From the NCBI RefSeq assembly GCF_918797525.1, contig NZ_OU963893.1:2046001-2110000 (forward strand): 64,000 nucleotides of DNA. The letters run 5' to 3'. The stretch comes from an unidentified bacterial endosymbiont. Lineage in GTDB: Bacteria; Pseudomonadota; Gammaproteobacteria; Enterobacterales; Enterobacteriaceae. Below the pieces are notes generated by a model. That model was not told the DNA's origin. It searched no databases and saw only the letters and a list, made by a program, of their open reading frames with translations. Shown here piece after piece: positions 8,628 through 17,926 of this stretch. The stretch's first letter is position 1, and each line of letters starts with the position of its first letter. The translations under genes were made by a program, and so were the position numbers.

Positions 8628-10805
8628 GTGGAACTATTCACAACCAGTTTAAGGGTGCCTTTAATCACAATGACCGCTTTCTCCCGTAATCTGCGTGTAT
8701 TTGCCTGGCTGAATGCCGTTATTCAGGCGGCCTTTCCGCTTGCCGTGGCCTTCACCCCTGCCATCGCTGCGGCCTCAGAAAAGGGCCGCTTCCTGCAGCA
8801 GGCTGATACCACACCCCTGCGAACCCGGGTCTATACCCTGGCGGCAGGCGAAACCGTGGCTACCGTGGCAGAAAAATACAATATGAGCCCGGCGGCACTG
8901 CACAGGCTCAATCAGTTCCGCACGTTTACCCGCAGCTTTGAAAACCTGCAGCCGGGAGATGAACTGGATGTCCCCCTGTCGCCGCTGCCTGCGGTGCAGT
9001 GGCAGGGGCAGGACAGCCCGCCCGCAGATACGTCACAGGCGCAAAAAATGGCGGGCGTGGCCACGCAGGCCGGGCACTTTTTCGCGGATAATCCGGGGCG
9101 GGATGCGGCAGCCTCCCTGGCCCGGGGCGTGGCCTCCGGGGCCGCAGAAAAGGAAATTCAGCAGTGGCTTGGCCAGGCCGGCACCGCCCGCGTGCAGCTT
9201 AACACCGACAGAAATCTCTCCCTCAAAAACGCGCAGCTTGACCTGCTTGTCCCTTTGTCCGAACAAAAGGACAGTCTGGTTTTCACCCAGAGCAGCCTTC
9301 ACCGCACCGATGACCGGGGCCAGGCGAACCTGGGCCTCGGGTATCGCTGGTTTGCGGGAGACTGGATGGTGGGGGGCAACACCTTCCTCGACTATGACCT
9401 CTCACGTGACCACGCCCGGCTGGGACTGGGCCTGGAATACGGGCGTGACTTCCTGAAGCTCAGTGCTAACAGCTACCACCGCCTGACGAACTGGAAAGAT
9501 GCGCCGGAACTTGAGGATTATCAGGCGCGTCCGGCCAGCGGCTGGGATATCCGGGCGCAGGGGTGGCTGCCGGCGCTGCCACAGTTTGGGGCAACGCTGA
9601 CCTGGGAGCAGTACTACGGCAATGAGGTGGCCCTGTCCGGAACGAATAACCGCCAGCGTAACCCGTATGCCCTTACCGGCGGCGTGAATTACACTCCCTT
9701 CCCGCTGTTAACCTTCAGCGCAGAGCAGATGCAGGGGAAATCGGGTAGTAATGACACCCGGCTCGGGGCCGGGGTGAATTATCAGCCGGGCGTTCCGTGG
9801 CGCCAGCAGATTAACCCGGAGGCGGTGGCGGGTTTACGCTCGCTGGCAGGCAGCCGCTATGACCTGGTGGAGCGCAACAATAATATTGTGCTGGAATACC
9901 GTAAAAAGACCGTTATTCATCTGCGCAGCGCAGGGCAGGTAACCGGCTTCGCGGGTGAACAGAAATCGCTGGGGGTGTCGGTCACCACCAGGCATGGCCT
10001 GGAGCGCATTGACTGGTCTGCCGCCCCGCTGCTTGCGGCCGGGGGGAAAATCGTGGAGAACGGTACGGACTGGGCGGTAGAGCTGCCGGCGTGGAACACC
10101 GCGCCTGATGGGGTAAACAGCTATACGCTGACCGCGGTGGCGGTGGACACGCGGGGTAATGTCTCAAACCAGAGCACCACCCGGGTGACGCTGCAGGCGC
10201 CGGAAGTCAGTACGATAAACAGTGAATTTACGCCAGCGGCGAGCACGCTGCCGGCAGATGGCAGCAGCGTCAGTGTACTGACGCTGAGCATCAGGGACGG
10301 CCAGGGGAAAGCAATGGACGTCGCGCCCGGGGAGGTGGAGGTAACGGCCTCCGGCGTGAAAAGTGCGTCGGTATCATCCCCATCACGTCAGGGGCCGGGT
10401 GTCTTTGAGGTGACCGTCACCGCCGGAGAAGATGCGGAAACGGTGCACCTGACGCCTGTGGTGCGGGGCGAATCCCTGGCCCCGGCGACGGTAGTGATTA
10501 ATGACGTGTCCCCGGTACCCGACCGGTCCTCGCTGGAGGTGGACCGCAGCCATTACGTGGCGGGCGAGGAGATGATGCTGACGGTGACCCTGAAGGATGC
10601 GCAGAATCACCCGGTGACCGGGCAGGCAGCCGCGCTGACTGAGGAGGCAGTAACGGCGCCCGGTGCGACCCTGAAAGCCGGCAGCAACTGGACTGATAAC
10701 GGTGACGGCAGCTACACGGCAACCTACACGGCAATGACGACCAGCAGCGGGAAACCGGGCCACGCTGACCCTGGCAGGCTGGAGTACGGGTTCGCAGTCC
10801 GGTGA
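8628..10805 (+). CDS. Intimin/invasin-like adhesin, N-terminal part (frameshifted)
   Basis: Inverse autotransporter of the YeeJ/intimin family. The likely start is GTG 8628 or ATG 8670. It has a signal segment (NAVIQAAFPLAVAFTPAIAAA), then a LysM peptidoglycan-binding domain (YTLAAGETVATVAEKYN ... NQFRTF). Next is the 12-strand outer-membrane barrel with the family hallmarks SLKNAQLDLLVPL, LGLGYRWF, FLDYDLSRDHARLGLGLEY and YDLVERNNNIVLEYRKK. Ig-like domains begin at about residue 460. The frame is lost near 10,752: this copy reads gcgggaaaccgg where every later repeat reads gcgggaaccgg or a substitution variant, an extra A. The frame then ends at 10,805 inside a repeat. A second +1 insertion near 10,985 restores the downstream frame, so the intact gene would have encoded about 1,700 residues. 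True decay and sequencing error are both possible. Confidence 0.85.
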   Translation: MELFTTSLRVPLITMTAFSRNLRVFAWLNAVIQAAFPLAVAFTPAIAAASEKGRFLQQADTTPLRTRVYTLAAGETVATVAEKYNMSPAALHRLNQFRTFTRSFENLQPGDELDVPLSPLPAVQWQGQDSPPADTSQAQKMAGVATQAGHFFADNPGRDAAASLARGVASGAAEKEIQQWLGQAGTARVQLNTDRNLSLKNAQLDLLVPLSEQKDSLVFTQSSLHRTDDRGQANLGLGYRWFAGDWMVGGNTFLDYDLSRDHARLGLGLEYGRDFLKLSANSYHRLTNWKDAPELEDYQARPASGWDIRAQGWLPALPQFGATLTWEQYYGNEVALSGTNNRQRNPYALTGGVNYTPFPLLTFSAEQMQGKSGSNDTRLGAGVNYQPGVPWRQQINPEAVAGLRSLAGSRYDLVERNNNIVLEYRKKTVIHLRSAGQVTGFAGEQKSLGVSVTTRHGLERIDWSAAPLLAAGGKIVENGTDWAVELPAWNTAPDGVNSYTLTAVAVDTRGNVSNQSTTRVTLQAPEVSTINSEFTPAASTLPADGSSVSVLTLSIRDGQGKAMDVAPGEVEVTASGVKSASVSSPSRQGPGVFEVTVTAGEDAETVHLTPVVRGESLAPATVVINDVSPVPDRSSLEVDRSHYVAGEEMMLTVTLKDAQNHPVTGQAAALTEEAVTAPGATLKAGSNWTDNGDGSYTATYTAMTTSSGKPGHADPGRLEYGFAVR

Positions 10806-12705
10806 GTATGCCATCACCGCCGACAGCCCGGCATCGGTAAACTCGGCCATCGGACTGGACAGCACGACCTATATTGCAGGTTCAGATATGACGGTGACGG
10901 TGACGCTGAAGGATGCGCAGGATAATCCTGTGAGCGGTCAGGCTGCCGCGCTGACCGCCGGGGCGGTAACGGTGCCCAACGCGACCTCTGAAAGCCGGCA
11001 GCAACTGGGCTGATAACGGTGACGGCAGCTACACGGCAACCTACACGGCAATGACGACCAGCAGCGGGAACCGGGCCACGCTGACCCTGGCAGGCTGGAG
11101 TACGGGTTCGCAGTCCGGTGAGTATGCCATCACCGCCGACAGCCCGGCATCGGTAAACTCGGCCATCGGACTGGACAGCACGACCTATATTGCCGGTTCA
11201 GATATGACGGTGACGGTGACGCTGAAGGATGCGCAGGATAATCCCGTGAGCGGTCAGGCAGCCGCGCTGACCGCCGGGGCGGTAACGGTGCCCAACGCGA
11301 CTCTGGAATCCGGCAGCAACTGGGCTGATAACGGTGACGGCAGCTACACGGCAACCTATACGGCAATGACGACCAGCAGCGGGAACCGGGCCACGCTGTG
11401 CCTGGCAGGCTGGAGTACGGGTTCGCAGTCCGGTGAGTATGCCATCACCGCCGACAGTCCGGCATCGGTAAACTCGGCCATCGGACTGGACAGCACGACC
11501 TATATTGCAGGTTCAGATATGACGGTGACGGTGACGCTGAAGGATGCGCAGGATAATCCCGTGAGCGGTCAGGCTGCCGCGCTGACCGCCGGGGCGGTAA
11601 CGGTGCCCAACGCGACCCTGAAAGCCGGCAGCAACTGGACTGATAACGGTGACGGCAGCTACACGGCAACCTACACGGCAATGACGACCAGCAGCGGGAA
11701 CCGGGCCACGCTGACCCTGGCAGGCTGGAGTACGGGTTCGCAGTCCGGTGAGTATGCCATCACCGCCGACAGCCCGGCATCGGTAAACTCGGCCATCGGA
11801 CTGGACAGCACGACCTATATTGCCGGTTCAGATATGACGGTGACGGTGACGCTGAAGGATGCGCAGGATAATCCCGTGAGCGGTCAGGCTGCCGCGCTGA
11901 CCGCCGGGGCGGTAACGGTGCCCAACGCGACTCTGAAAGCCGGCAGCAACTGGGCTGATAACGGTGACGGCAGCTACACGGCAACCTACACGGCAATGAC
12001 GACCAGCAGCGGGAACCGGGCCACGCTGACCCTGGCAGGCTGGAGTACGGGTTCGCAGTCCGGTGAGTATGCCATCACCGCCGACAGCCCGGCATCGGTA
12101 AACTCGGCCATCGGACTGGACAGCACGACCTATATTGCCGGTTCAGATATGACGGTGACGGTGACGCTGAAGGATGCGCAGGATAATCCTGTGAGCGGGC
12201 AGGCAGCCGCGCTGACCGCCGGGGCGGTAACGGTGCCCAACGCGACCCTGGAATCTGGCAGCAACTGGACTGATAACGGTGACGGCAGCTACACGGCAAC
12301 CTACACGGCAATGACGACCAGCAGCGGAAACCGGGCCACGCTGACCCTGTCAGGCTGGAGTACGGGTTCGCAGTCCGGTGAGTATGCCATCACCGCCGAC
12401 AGCCCGGCATCGGTAAACTCGGCCATCGGACTGGACAGCACGACCTATATTGCCGGTTCAGATATGACGGTGACGGTGACGCTGAAGGATGCGCAGGATA
12501 ATCCCGTGAGCGGTCAGGCTGCCGCGCTGACCGCCGGGGCGGTAACGGTGCCCGGTGCGACCCTGAAAGCCAGCAGCAACTGGATCGACAACGGTGACGG
12601 CAGCTATTCAAGGAGTTACACCGCGCAGGTTGCAGGGATGGGGATGCAGGCGGTGTTGCGCCTGAACGGCTGGAGCAGCGGCGTGGCGTCAGAAGCCTAT
12701 GCCAT
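10500..12705 (+). repeat. Tandem 315-bp repeats encoding Ig-like (Big_1) domains
   Basis: About seven direct repeats of 315 bp (105 codons). Boundaries recur near 10,815, 11,130, 11,445, 11,760, 12,075 and 12,390. The inner copies are nearly identical at DNA level, differing at a few sites such as NATLES/NATLKA. The first (10,500) and last (12,390-12,705) are more diverged. Each copy encodes TYIAGSDMTVTVTLKDAQDN ... NGDGSYTATYTAM, a Big_1 fold. Such identity implies recent amplification or gene conversion, and copy number is likely variable. Confidence 0.9.
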
Positions 12706-13762
12706 CACGGCGGGTGAAATCGACGAGGGGCGATCGACATTGTCAGTAAGTGCATTAAAAATTGTTGCAAATAACAATGCAATGCAAGCCTACAACAGGG
12801 ATAACGCCACGATATCTTTAAATATTGTGGATGCTTTTAATAATGGTGTAAAAGACCTTGCAGATAAAATTACATTTGTTGTTGTAAATAGTGGTGGGCA
12901 GATCGTGAATAACGGCGTGACTATCGATAACATCGCTTCTTCTTCGAATATAGCAGGTCAGTATACGGCGAGAATATATGGAAATGTTACTGGCACATAT
13001 ACGATAAAAGTTAAGGTTAATGGTGTCGATGTCGGGAATCTTAATGACAACCTAATACTTTATTCCTATGATTTCGTACTGAACACAACCCAAAGGTCAA
13101 TAATTATTGACGGTACATATCAATTCCTTATACAAGCCACTGCAACCGATACAGGGATAGCAGAAAATGTATCCTCGAATGTGACCTGGCGCAGTGGAAA
13201 TACTGCCGTGGCCAGTGTGACAAATGACGGTATTATTAAGGGCACAGGCGTAGGTACTACAACAATTACAGCGACGGGGATGCATGGCCTGGTAGCCTAT
13301 ACACTCACTGCCGAGTTAACTGTTAAAAGGGCGAATGAGTCACCTCGATATGGAACACCGAGAGCAGGTGATACGTCCACAACTTATATCATTGAACCTC
13401 CTAGTTACTCGATTTCCATTCGTAGCGGTTCAATTATAGATGCTGTCGGAACGACAGAACATATCACAGGAGGTACGGGCGGTAACCTGGCAACAATTAA
13501 AAATGTAAATGAAGTTATATCAATTGACATATATGAAGGTGCCTGGAATGGTGCACATACCGGCCCCTATATCACTCGGTTAGTGTTTAACATGTCAGAT
13601 GGGTCGTCAATAACCTCGGGTAATCATGAAGGGGTAACTAATCCAACGAAGAGTACATATATCATCCCTGACGGCTTTGTCCTGCAAGGGGTAATCCCTG
13701 GTGGTAGCGATTATATTCGTACAATTCAATTCATATCCATGCCAAGGGATGTAATTGGATGA
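11051..13762 (+). CDS. Intimin/invasin-like adhesin, C-terminal part (after frameshifts)
   Basis: Continuation of the adhesin in the frame restored after two +1 insertions (near 10,752 and 10,985). It has no start signals of its own, and the first in-frame ATG at 11,051 is inside a repeat. It encodes the remaining Big_1 repeats and a further Ig-like domain (about 12,720-13,080). A BIG2-like domain follows (NVTWRSGNTAVASVTNDGII). The last 140 residues look like a jacalin-type lectin: SIRSGSIIDAVGTTEHITGG, TGGNLATI, then NEVISIDIYEGAW. From 12,720 on the DNA turns AT-rich, unlike the GC-rich repeats, suggesting the tip was joined from another source. The tip would present a sugar-binding head at the end of a long rod (inference). 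Confidence 0.78.
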   Translation: MTTSSGNRATLTLAGWSTGSQSGEYAITADSPASVNSAIGLDSTTYIAGSDMTVTVTLKDAQDNPVSGQAAALTAGAVTVPNATLESGSNWADNGDGSYTATYTAMTTSSGNRATLCLAGWSTGSQSGEYAITADSPASVNSAIGLDSTTYIAGSDMTVTVTLKDAQDNPVSGQAAALTAGAVTVPNATLKAGSNWTDNGDGSYTATYTAMTTSSGNRATLTLAGWSTGSQSGEYAITADSPASVNSAIGLDSTTYIAGSDMTVTVTLKDAQDNPVSGQAAALTAGAVTVPNATLKAGSNWADNGDGSYTATYTAMTTSSGNRATLTLAGWSTGSQSGEYAITADSPASVNSAIGLDSTTYIAGSDMTVTVTLKDAQDNPVSGQAAALTAGAVTVPNATLESGSNWTDNGDGSYTATYTAMTTSSGNRATLTLSGWSTGSQSGEYAITADSPASVNSAIGLDSTTYIAGSDMTVTVTLKDAQDNPVSGQAAALTAGAVTVPGATLKASSNWIDNGDGSYSRSYTAQVAGMGMQAVLRLNGWSSGVASEAYAITAGEIDEGRSTLSVSALKIVANNNAMQAYNRDNATISLNIVDAFNNGVKDLADKITFVVVNSGGQIVNNGVTIDNIASSSNIAGQYTARIYGNVTGTYTIKVKVNGVDVGNLNDNLILYSYDFVLNTTQRSIIIDGTYQFLIQATATDTGIAENVSSNVTWRSGNTAVASVTNDGIIKGTGVGTTTITATGMHGLVAYTLTAELTVKRANESPRYGTPRAGDTSTTYIIEPPSYSISIRSGSIIDAVGTTEHITGGTGGNLATIKNVNEVISIDIYEGAWNGAHTGPYITRLVFNMSDGSSITSGNHEGVTNPTKSTYIIPDGFVLQGVIPGGSDYIRTIQFISMPRDVIG

Positions 13763-14511
13763 TAAACAATATGTGCTTTGCGTAGGGAACTCCATTCCGG
13801 GATATTTAAACTCAGTTCAGTTTACCCGTTTAAAGACGGGTAAACGGTTACTGAATTTGACTTAAGGTTGTCCACTGTCAACGGTACAGGGTTATGACCC
13901 GGTAAAAGCTGCAGTGCTATCGTGGTAAAATTTCATGCTGAATAAAAAAAGGTGAAAAGATGTCAATAATTGTAGGGAAGGGAGGTTTCCGGTGAACTGG
14001 CTTATCCGGGTTATGAGCGTTATTAATCAGTCAATGAAAATAATAAAATACTTAATTTATGCATACCCACTGTACCGAAATGAAACTCATCCATTCACGG
14101 TCTTCGCTCATCATGGAAAGGGGAGCGCGTCCTGGGGCATTGCCATTCGTTGCTTCAAGCCGCAGCTATCACTTTTAGCTTCCCCCGGGTGCAAACGAAG
14201 GATGAGTTGCTGAATCGGAAATGTCAAACTTTGACCACTTCTAACTCTGTTAGTGTGTGCTGGTAGGGTTTTTTGTTAGGTGTAATCTGGTATAACTACT
14301 TGATGTCAGATTGATTTCTTAAAACAAAAAAAACGTTGATTCCTCTAAAAAGGGCTTTCATGAGGGGGGATGCAGGCTGATTTAGTGGCCGCATTATAGT
14401 CTAATAACGAAGACCTTTCATGGCGGCAGACAATCAGGTAGTATCGAAAGGCTCATTACAATTTATTAACATAAGATCAGTAACAACCAGAAGCGCTCGA
14501 AGGAGAGGTTA
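13763..14511. other. Gap between adhesin and icd
   Basis: 750 bp without a convincing gene; a 73-codon frame at 13,992 lacks a site. The last 200 bp contain the icd promoter region and a leader ending in GGAGAGG before the icd ATG. The core gene usually found upstream of icd (rluE) is not here, so the island border lies between 13,762 and about 14,300. Confidence 0.5.
13820..13845. terminator. Inverted repeat after the adhesin gene
   Basis: Ten-base arms GTTTACCCGT / ACGGGTAAAC around a six-base loop, 58 bp after the adhesin stop. There is no T run, so it is a stem-loop that may protect or end the transcript. Confidence 0.4.
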
Positions 14512-15762
14512 ATGGAAAGCAAAGTAGTTGTTCCGGCGGAAGGTAAAAAGATCACCCTGCAAAACGGCAAAATTAACGTTCCACACAATCCGGTTATCCC
14601 GTTCATCGAAGGTGACGGTATTGGTGTGGACGTTACCCCTGCAATGCTGAAAGTGGTTGATGCCGCTGTTGAGAAAGCCTATAAGGGCGAGCGTAAAATT
14701 TCCTGGATGGAAATTTACACCGGTGAAAAATCTACTCAAGTTTATGGTCAGGACGTTTGGCTGCCAGCAGAAACGCTGGATCTGATCCGCGACTACCGCG
14801 TTGCAATTAAAGGCCCACTGACGACGCCAGTTGGCGGCGGCATTCGTTCTTTAAACGTTGCACTGCGTCAGGAGCTTGATCTGTATGTGTGTCTGCGTCC
14901 GGTTCGTTACTATCAGGGCACCCCAAGCCCGGTTAAGCGTCCTGAACTGACCGATATGGTGATTTTCCGCGAAAACTCAGAAGACATTTATGCCGGTATC
15001 GAATGGAAAGCGGACTCTGCTGATGCGGAAAAAGTGATTAAATTCCTGCGCGAAGAGATGGGCGTGAAGAAAATTCGTTTCCCTGAACATTGCGGTATCG
15101 GCATTAAGCCGTGCTCCGAAGAGGGTACTAAACGTCTGGTGCGCGCAGCAATCGAATACGCAATCACCAACGACCGCGATTCTGTAACCCTGGTTCACAA
15201 AGGCAACATCATGAAGTTCACCGAAGGCGCGTTTAAAGACTGGGGCTACCAGCTGGCGACGGACGAGTTCGGTGGTGAGTTGATCGATGGCGGACCATGG
15301 CAAAAGATTAAGAACCCGAACACCGGCAAAGAGATCATCATTAAAGATGTGATCGCCGATGCGTTCCTGCAACAGATCCTGCTGCGTCCTGCTGAATACG
15401 ACGTGATCGCCTGTATGAACCTCAACGGTGACTACATTTCTGATGCCCTGGCGGCGCAGGTTGGCGGTATCGGTATCGCACCTGGCGCTAATATCGGTGA
15501 TGAGTGCGCACTGTTCGAAGCGACCCACGGTACTGCACCGAAATACGCAGGCCAGGACAAGGTCAACCCCGGCTCAATTATCCTGTCCGCAGAGATGATG
15601 CTGCGTCATATGGAATGGTTCGAAGCCGCAGACCTGATTGTTAAAGGTATGGAAGGCGCTATTAACAACAAGACCGTGACCTATGACTTTGAGCGTCTGA
15701 TGGATGGCGCTAAACTGCTGAAATGTTCAGAGTTTGGCGACGCGATTATCGCGAACATGTAA
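14512..15762 (+). CDS. icd: Isocitrate dehydrogenase (NADP+)
   Basis: 416 residues, the exact length of E. coli Icd. It oxidatively decarboxylates isocitrate to 2-oxoglutarate in the TCA cycle. Motifs visible: the substrate/phosphorylation loop [20 protein letters not shown], in which the serine of RSLN is the AceK phosphorylation site; YAGIEW; and the nucleotide-binding segment [20 protein letters not shown] with VNPGS near the C-terminus. GGAGAGG precedes the ATG. The 3' end of icd is the attachment site of e14/P21-type phages in E. coli; here the gene is intact, and the accessory genes start immediately downstream. Confidence 0.98.
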   Translation: MESKVVVPAEGKKITLQNGKINVPHNPVIPFIEGDGIGVDVTPAMLKVVDAAVEKAYKGERKISWMEIYTGEKSTQVYGQDVWLPAETLDLIRDYRVAIKGPLTTPVGGGIRSLNVALRQELDLYVCLRPVRYYQGTPSPVKRPELTDMVIFRENSEDIYAGIEWKADSADAEKVIKFLREEMGVKKIRFPEHCGIGIKPCSEEGTKRLVRAAIEYAITNDRDSVTLVHKGNIMKFTEGAFKDWGYQLATDEFGGELIDGGPWQKIKNPNTGKEIIIKDVIADAFLQQILLRPAEYDVIACMNLNGDYISDALAAQVGGIGIAPGANIGDECALFEATHGTAPKYAGQDKVNPGSIILSAEMMLRHMEWFEAADLIVKGMEGAINNKTVTYDFERLMDGAKLLKCSEFGDAIIANM

Positions 15763-15784
15763 TTCCGTTTCTGGATTAAACGAG

Positions 15785-15814
15785 AACGGGAGCCAATGGG
15801 TTCCCGTTTTTTTT
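15785..15814 (+). terminator. Rho-independent terminator of icd
   Basis: Stem AACGGGA / TCCCGTT followed by eight T residues, 22 bp after the icd stop. Confidence 0.9.
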
Positions 15815-15981
15815 ATCATCACTTTTCACAAATATCGTGTTGGTGCTTTAAGGTTGAAGAGCTTGAGTCTGACTGCACGTGCTTAATCAATTTAATTTTG
15901 TCATGTGAATATTAACTCATTGTTTATTCATCATAAAATTGTCCACGACGTGGGAATTTTTATTAGGCGTAGTGTAAAAAA

Positions 15982-16152
15982 TTACTTAGTGCTGCCAAAC
16001 ATACAAGCGCCATATGAACCATCAGTTAAATTTGAAAACTTGCTGCATATCTTTTCGCATTGAGTACTATTCCCTCCCGCTTGTGTGCAGGCATAAGCAG
16101 CAGCGGAGATGAAACTTAAGCTAACAAAAATGAAAACAAGAATTTTTTTCAT
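15982..16152 (-). CDS. Small secreted cysteine-rich peptide
   Basis: 56 residues from ATG 16,152, preceded by a strong AAGGAGG site. The signal peptide (MKKILVFIFVSLSFISAAAYA) would leave a mature chain of about 35 residues. It contains four cysteines, C22, C32, C36 and C50 (C-x9-C-x3-C-x13-C), so two disulfide bonds in the periplasm or outside are likely. I do not know the family. A four-cysteine pattern on such a short secreted chain suggests a toxin, bacteriocin-like or host-interaction peptide, or a small periplasmic inhibitor (inference). It lies directly downstream of icd, a locus of variable virulence genes in Salmonella. Confidence 0.7.
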   Translation of the reverse strand: MKKILVFIFVSLSFISAAAYACTQAGGNSTQCEKICSKFSNLTDGSYGACMFGSTK

Positions 16153-16345
16153 ATAGGCCTCCTTGTGAGTACTACATAAATATATATTCATATTTTAAAC
16201 GGCACATCAATCAATTGAAGTTTTATAAATTAATAACAAGGTGAAAGACTGATTGCGAAAAAAGTTTAGCCAGGGGCTGTAAAAGTTATAAATAATAGTG
16301 CAGTTCAGAGGCTAACCTCGTGGATTGTGTCGAATCTTAAATAAC

Positions 16346-16558
16346 TCAAAGTATTTCTACAGGGATACCTACTTCCTTCAATTTTATGTAAGTAAAACCC
16401 ACGGCACCATAGAACGAGATAAAAAGGAAGATCAAAGCAAACAACATCACAAGGAAGTTAATGCTCCCTTTCGCCGACAGTTGGTACATTGCGAATAAAA
16501 ATAGCATGAAAAAGGCTACTATTGATGAAAGTGCAAGCGTAGAAAAAAAGATGATCAT
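16346..16558 (-). CDS. Small inner-membrane protein
   Basis: 70 residues with two hydrophobic segments (about 4-26 and 35-57) and a short C-terminal tail, KLKEVGIPVEIL. Predicted inner-membrane hairpin. A weak site (GAAGAG) lies 9 bp before ATG 16,558. No recognised family. It sits between the Cys-rich peptide and the SopE-like gene in AT-rich accessory DNA. Confidence 0.5.
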   Translation of the reverse strand: MIIFFSTLALSSIVAFFMLFLFAMYQLSAKGSINFLVMLFALIFLFISFYGAVGFTYIKLKEVGIPVEIL

Positions 16559-16983
16559 TATTAGCTCTTCATAGCGTTATTGGATGAAACCATATTCTAA
16601 CTATCGCAAGGCCGAAAACCAACCATGAATATGCTATAGCGTATTAACTTTACATATCAACATCGCGCTGTAGGGAGGAAACCACAGTAACCCTATTTAC
16701 ATTAACAATACCTATAACATGCTGTTGAGTATATTGGTTGGTCTTATAGGCCTGTCTCAATACTTAGGCATGCTGCAAGCTTACACTCCCGTCGCTCTGT
16801 ACCCGCGCCATTTCTTTTAAGGGAATAGAGCCATTCAACGAGCATGAGAGCCGCTGGCAAAGCTGTGTAATGGTGCGGGTCATTTCGGTCTATTCTGCTC
16901 CATTGATGGCTCTGAGCGTTTTTAGATATTACTGTTACGCAATTCAGTATAAAGATAAATATCTTTCAAAATGGAGGTCTGCT
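16559..16983. other. Gap upstream of the SopE-like gene
   Basis: 425 bp, AT-rich for the first half. From about 16,750 to 16,900 the composition becomes more mixed and looks like old coding sequence, but I cannot assign it. Promoters for the divergent genes should lie here. The purine-rich GGAGG site before 16,984 is clear. Confidence 0.4.
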
Positions 16984-17721
16984 ATGACTAAAGTAACATC
17001 ATACCCAAACACCGTCAGAACGCACGCTGAGGTAAAATTGAACGGTGTTAAAACTAAAAAAAAGACGATTAATACCACTTTAACGAAGATGTTGAAGAGT
17101 GTAGTAAATAGTAGCGCTAAGCTTAAAATGATAATTTTTAAACGATCATCCCAAAAAAATAATTCTGGTTATTTTAATTCATCTCATGACAACCTCAGGA
17201 AAACTGTGATTGATTCTAAAGTCACGAGAGAGTTAATCTCCCAAAAACTGAAAGAACTAGATTTAACTGGAAAGGCGAAAAAAGATCCCGTTTTTGCCAG
17301 GCAGTCGATCGATGCTGTGCTGGCCTCAGTCTATAGCAACAAGAAAGATTTCGTTTGCAGGGATATGATGTCAAACGACAAAGATATTTCAGGTTACCTT
17401 AAGGAAATTGGGCATGCTGCGCAGCAGGCGGGGCTTGAGGGTAAAGTAGATAATAATAATACCTTTATTCCAGCAGGCGCAGGAGCAAACCCATTCGTAA
17501 CCCCTGTTATTTCAAATGTTCAACATAAAATTCCACATGTTTTTTTTAACAAAAAACAACAAGTTTACTTCAAGCAATATGTGGAAAAAAAGATTTCACA
17601 CGAAGTGGGCGAAATATGTAAAGAAAAAGGGCGGATTTCTCCGGATGAATTCGCTACTCAGCTGGATAAAATTGCGAGTCGATATCTGTCAGGACAGGAA
17701 TACCAGATGCCTGCTCTTTGA
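16984..17721 (+). CDS. SopE/SopE2-like guanine-nucleotide exchange effector
   Basis: 245 residues from ATG 16,984 (GGAGG 8 bp upstream); the frame is open further upstream, but without a site. From residue about 80 it follows my memory of Salmonella SopE throughout: KVTRELISQKLKELDLTG, KKDPVFARQSIDAVLASVYS, YLKEIGHAAQQAGLEG and then FIPAGAGANPFVTPVISN. The last contains the GAGA catalytic loop (165-168; 166-169 in SopE) that inserts between the switch regions of Rho GTPases. SopE, SopE2 and Burkholderia BopE activate Cdc42/Rac1 in host cells, driving ruffling and inflammation. The Lys-rich first 75 residues would carry the secretion and chaperone-binding signals. It appears clearly diverged from SopE, and its site just downstream of icd is not where sopE/sopE2 reside in S. 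enterica as I know them. Confidence 0.88.
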   Translation: MTKVTSYPNTVRTHAEVKLNGVKTKKKTINTTLTKMLKSVVNSSAKLKMIIFKRSSQKNNSGYFNSSHDNLRKTVIDSKVTRELISQKLKELDLTGKAKKDPVFARQSIDAVLASVYSNKKDFVCRDMMSNDKDISGYLKEIGHAAQQAGLEGKVDNNNTFIPAGAGANPFVTPVISNVQHKIPHVFFNKKQQVYFKQYVEKKISHEVGEICKEKGRISPDEFATQLDKIASRYLSGQEYQMPAL

Positions 17722-17764
17722 AAAATTTACAAAATTAGCCTCCTTTAAAGGGCAATTGTCGTCC

Positions 17765-17911
17765 ATGCTTTATCATGATTATCACGATGTCTCGCCCAGG
17801 TTTGCGCCAGTAGCTGCAATTAAGAAGGTCAGCGATGGAGACACAGTGTTAATCCGAGTCCTGAAGCTTGATGTCAACATCAAGTTTCAGGCTATTCAAT
17901 GCCAGGAATAA
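17765..17911 (+). pseudogene. Staphylococcal-nuclease-like fragment
   Basis: A 48-codon frame reading FAPVAAIKKVSDGDTVLIRV ... KFQAIQCQE. This resembles the first strands of SNase domains (VxDGDTxxVR ... VRLxGIDAPE). It stops exactly where the domain should continue, so it is probably the stump of a thermonuclease gene. Its catalytic residues are absent. The match is short and low-grade. Confidence 0.35.
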
Positions 17912-17926
17912 ACGTAAGGATGTACT

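Noticed and set aside
10500..12705. Regular repeats considered as a CRISPR array
   Set aside because: Units are 315 bp, contiguous and in frame with Ig-like domains; there are no short repeats with unique spacers.
13992..14213. 73-codon ORF upstream of icd
   Set aside because: No ribosome binding site; composition like non-coding sequence; lies in the icd leader region.
14977..15528. 183-codon frame antisense to icd
   Set aside because: It is a shadow of a highly conserved gene with strong codon bias; no start site or motif.
17516..17911. 131-codon frame overlapping the end of the SopE-like gene
   Set aside because: The first two-thirds are an out-of-frame shadow; only the last 48 codons show nuclease-like sequence and are listed separately.
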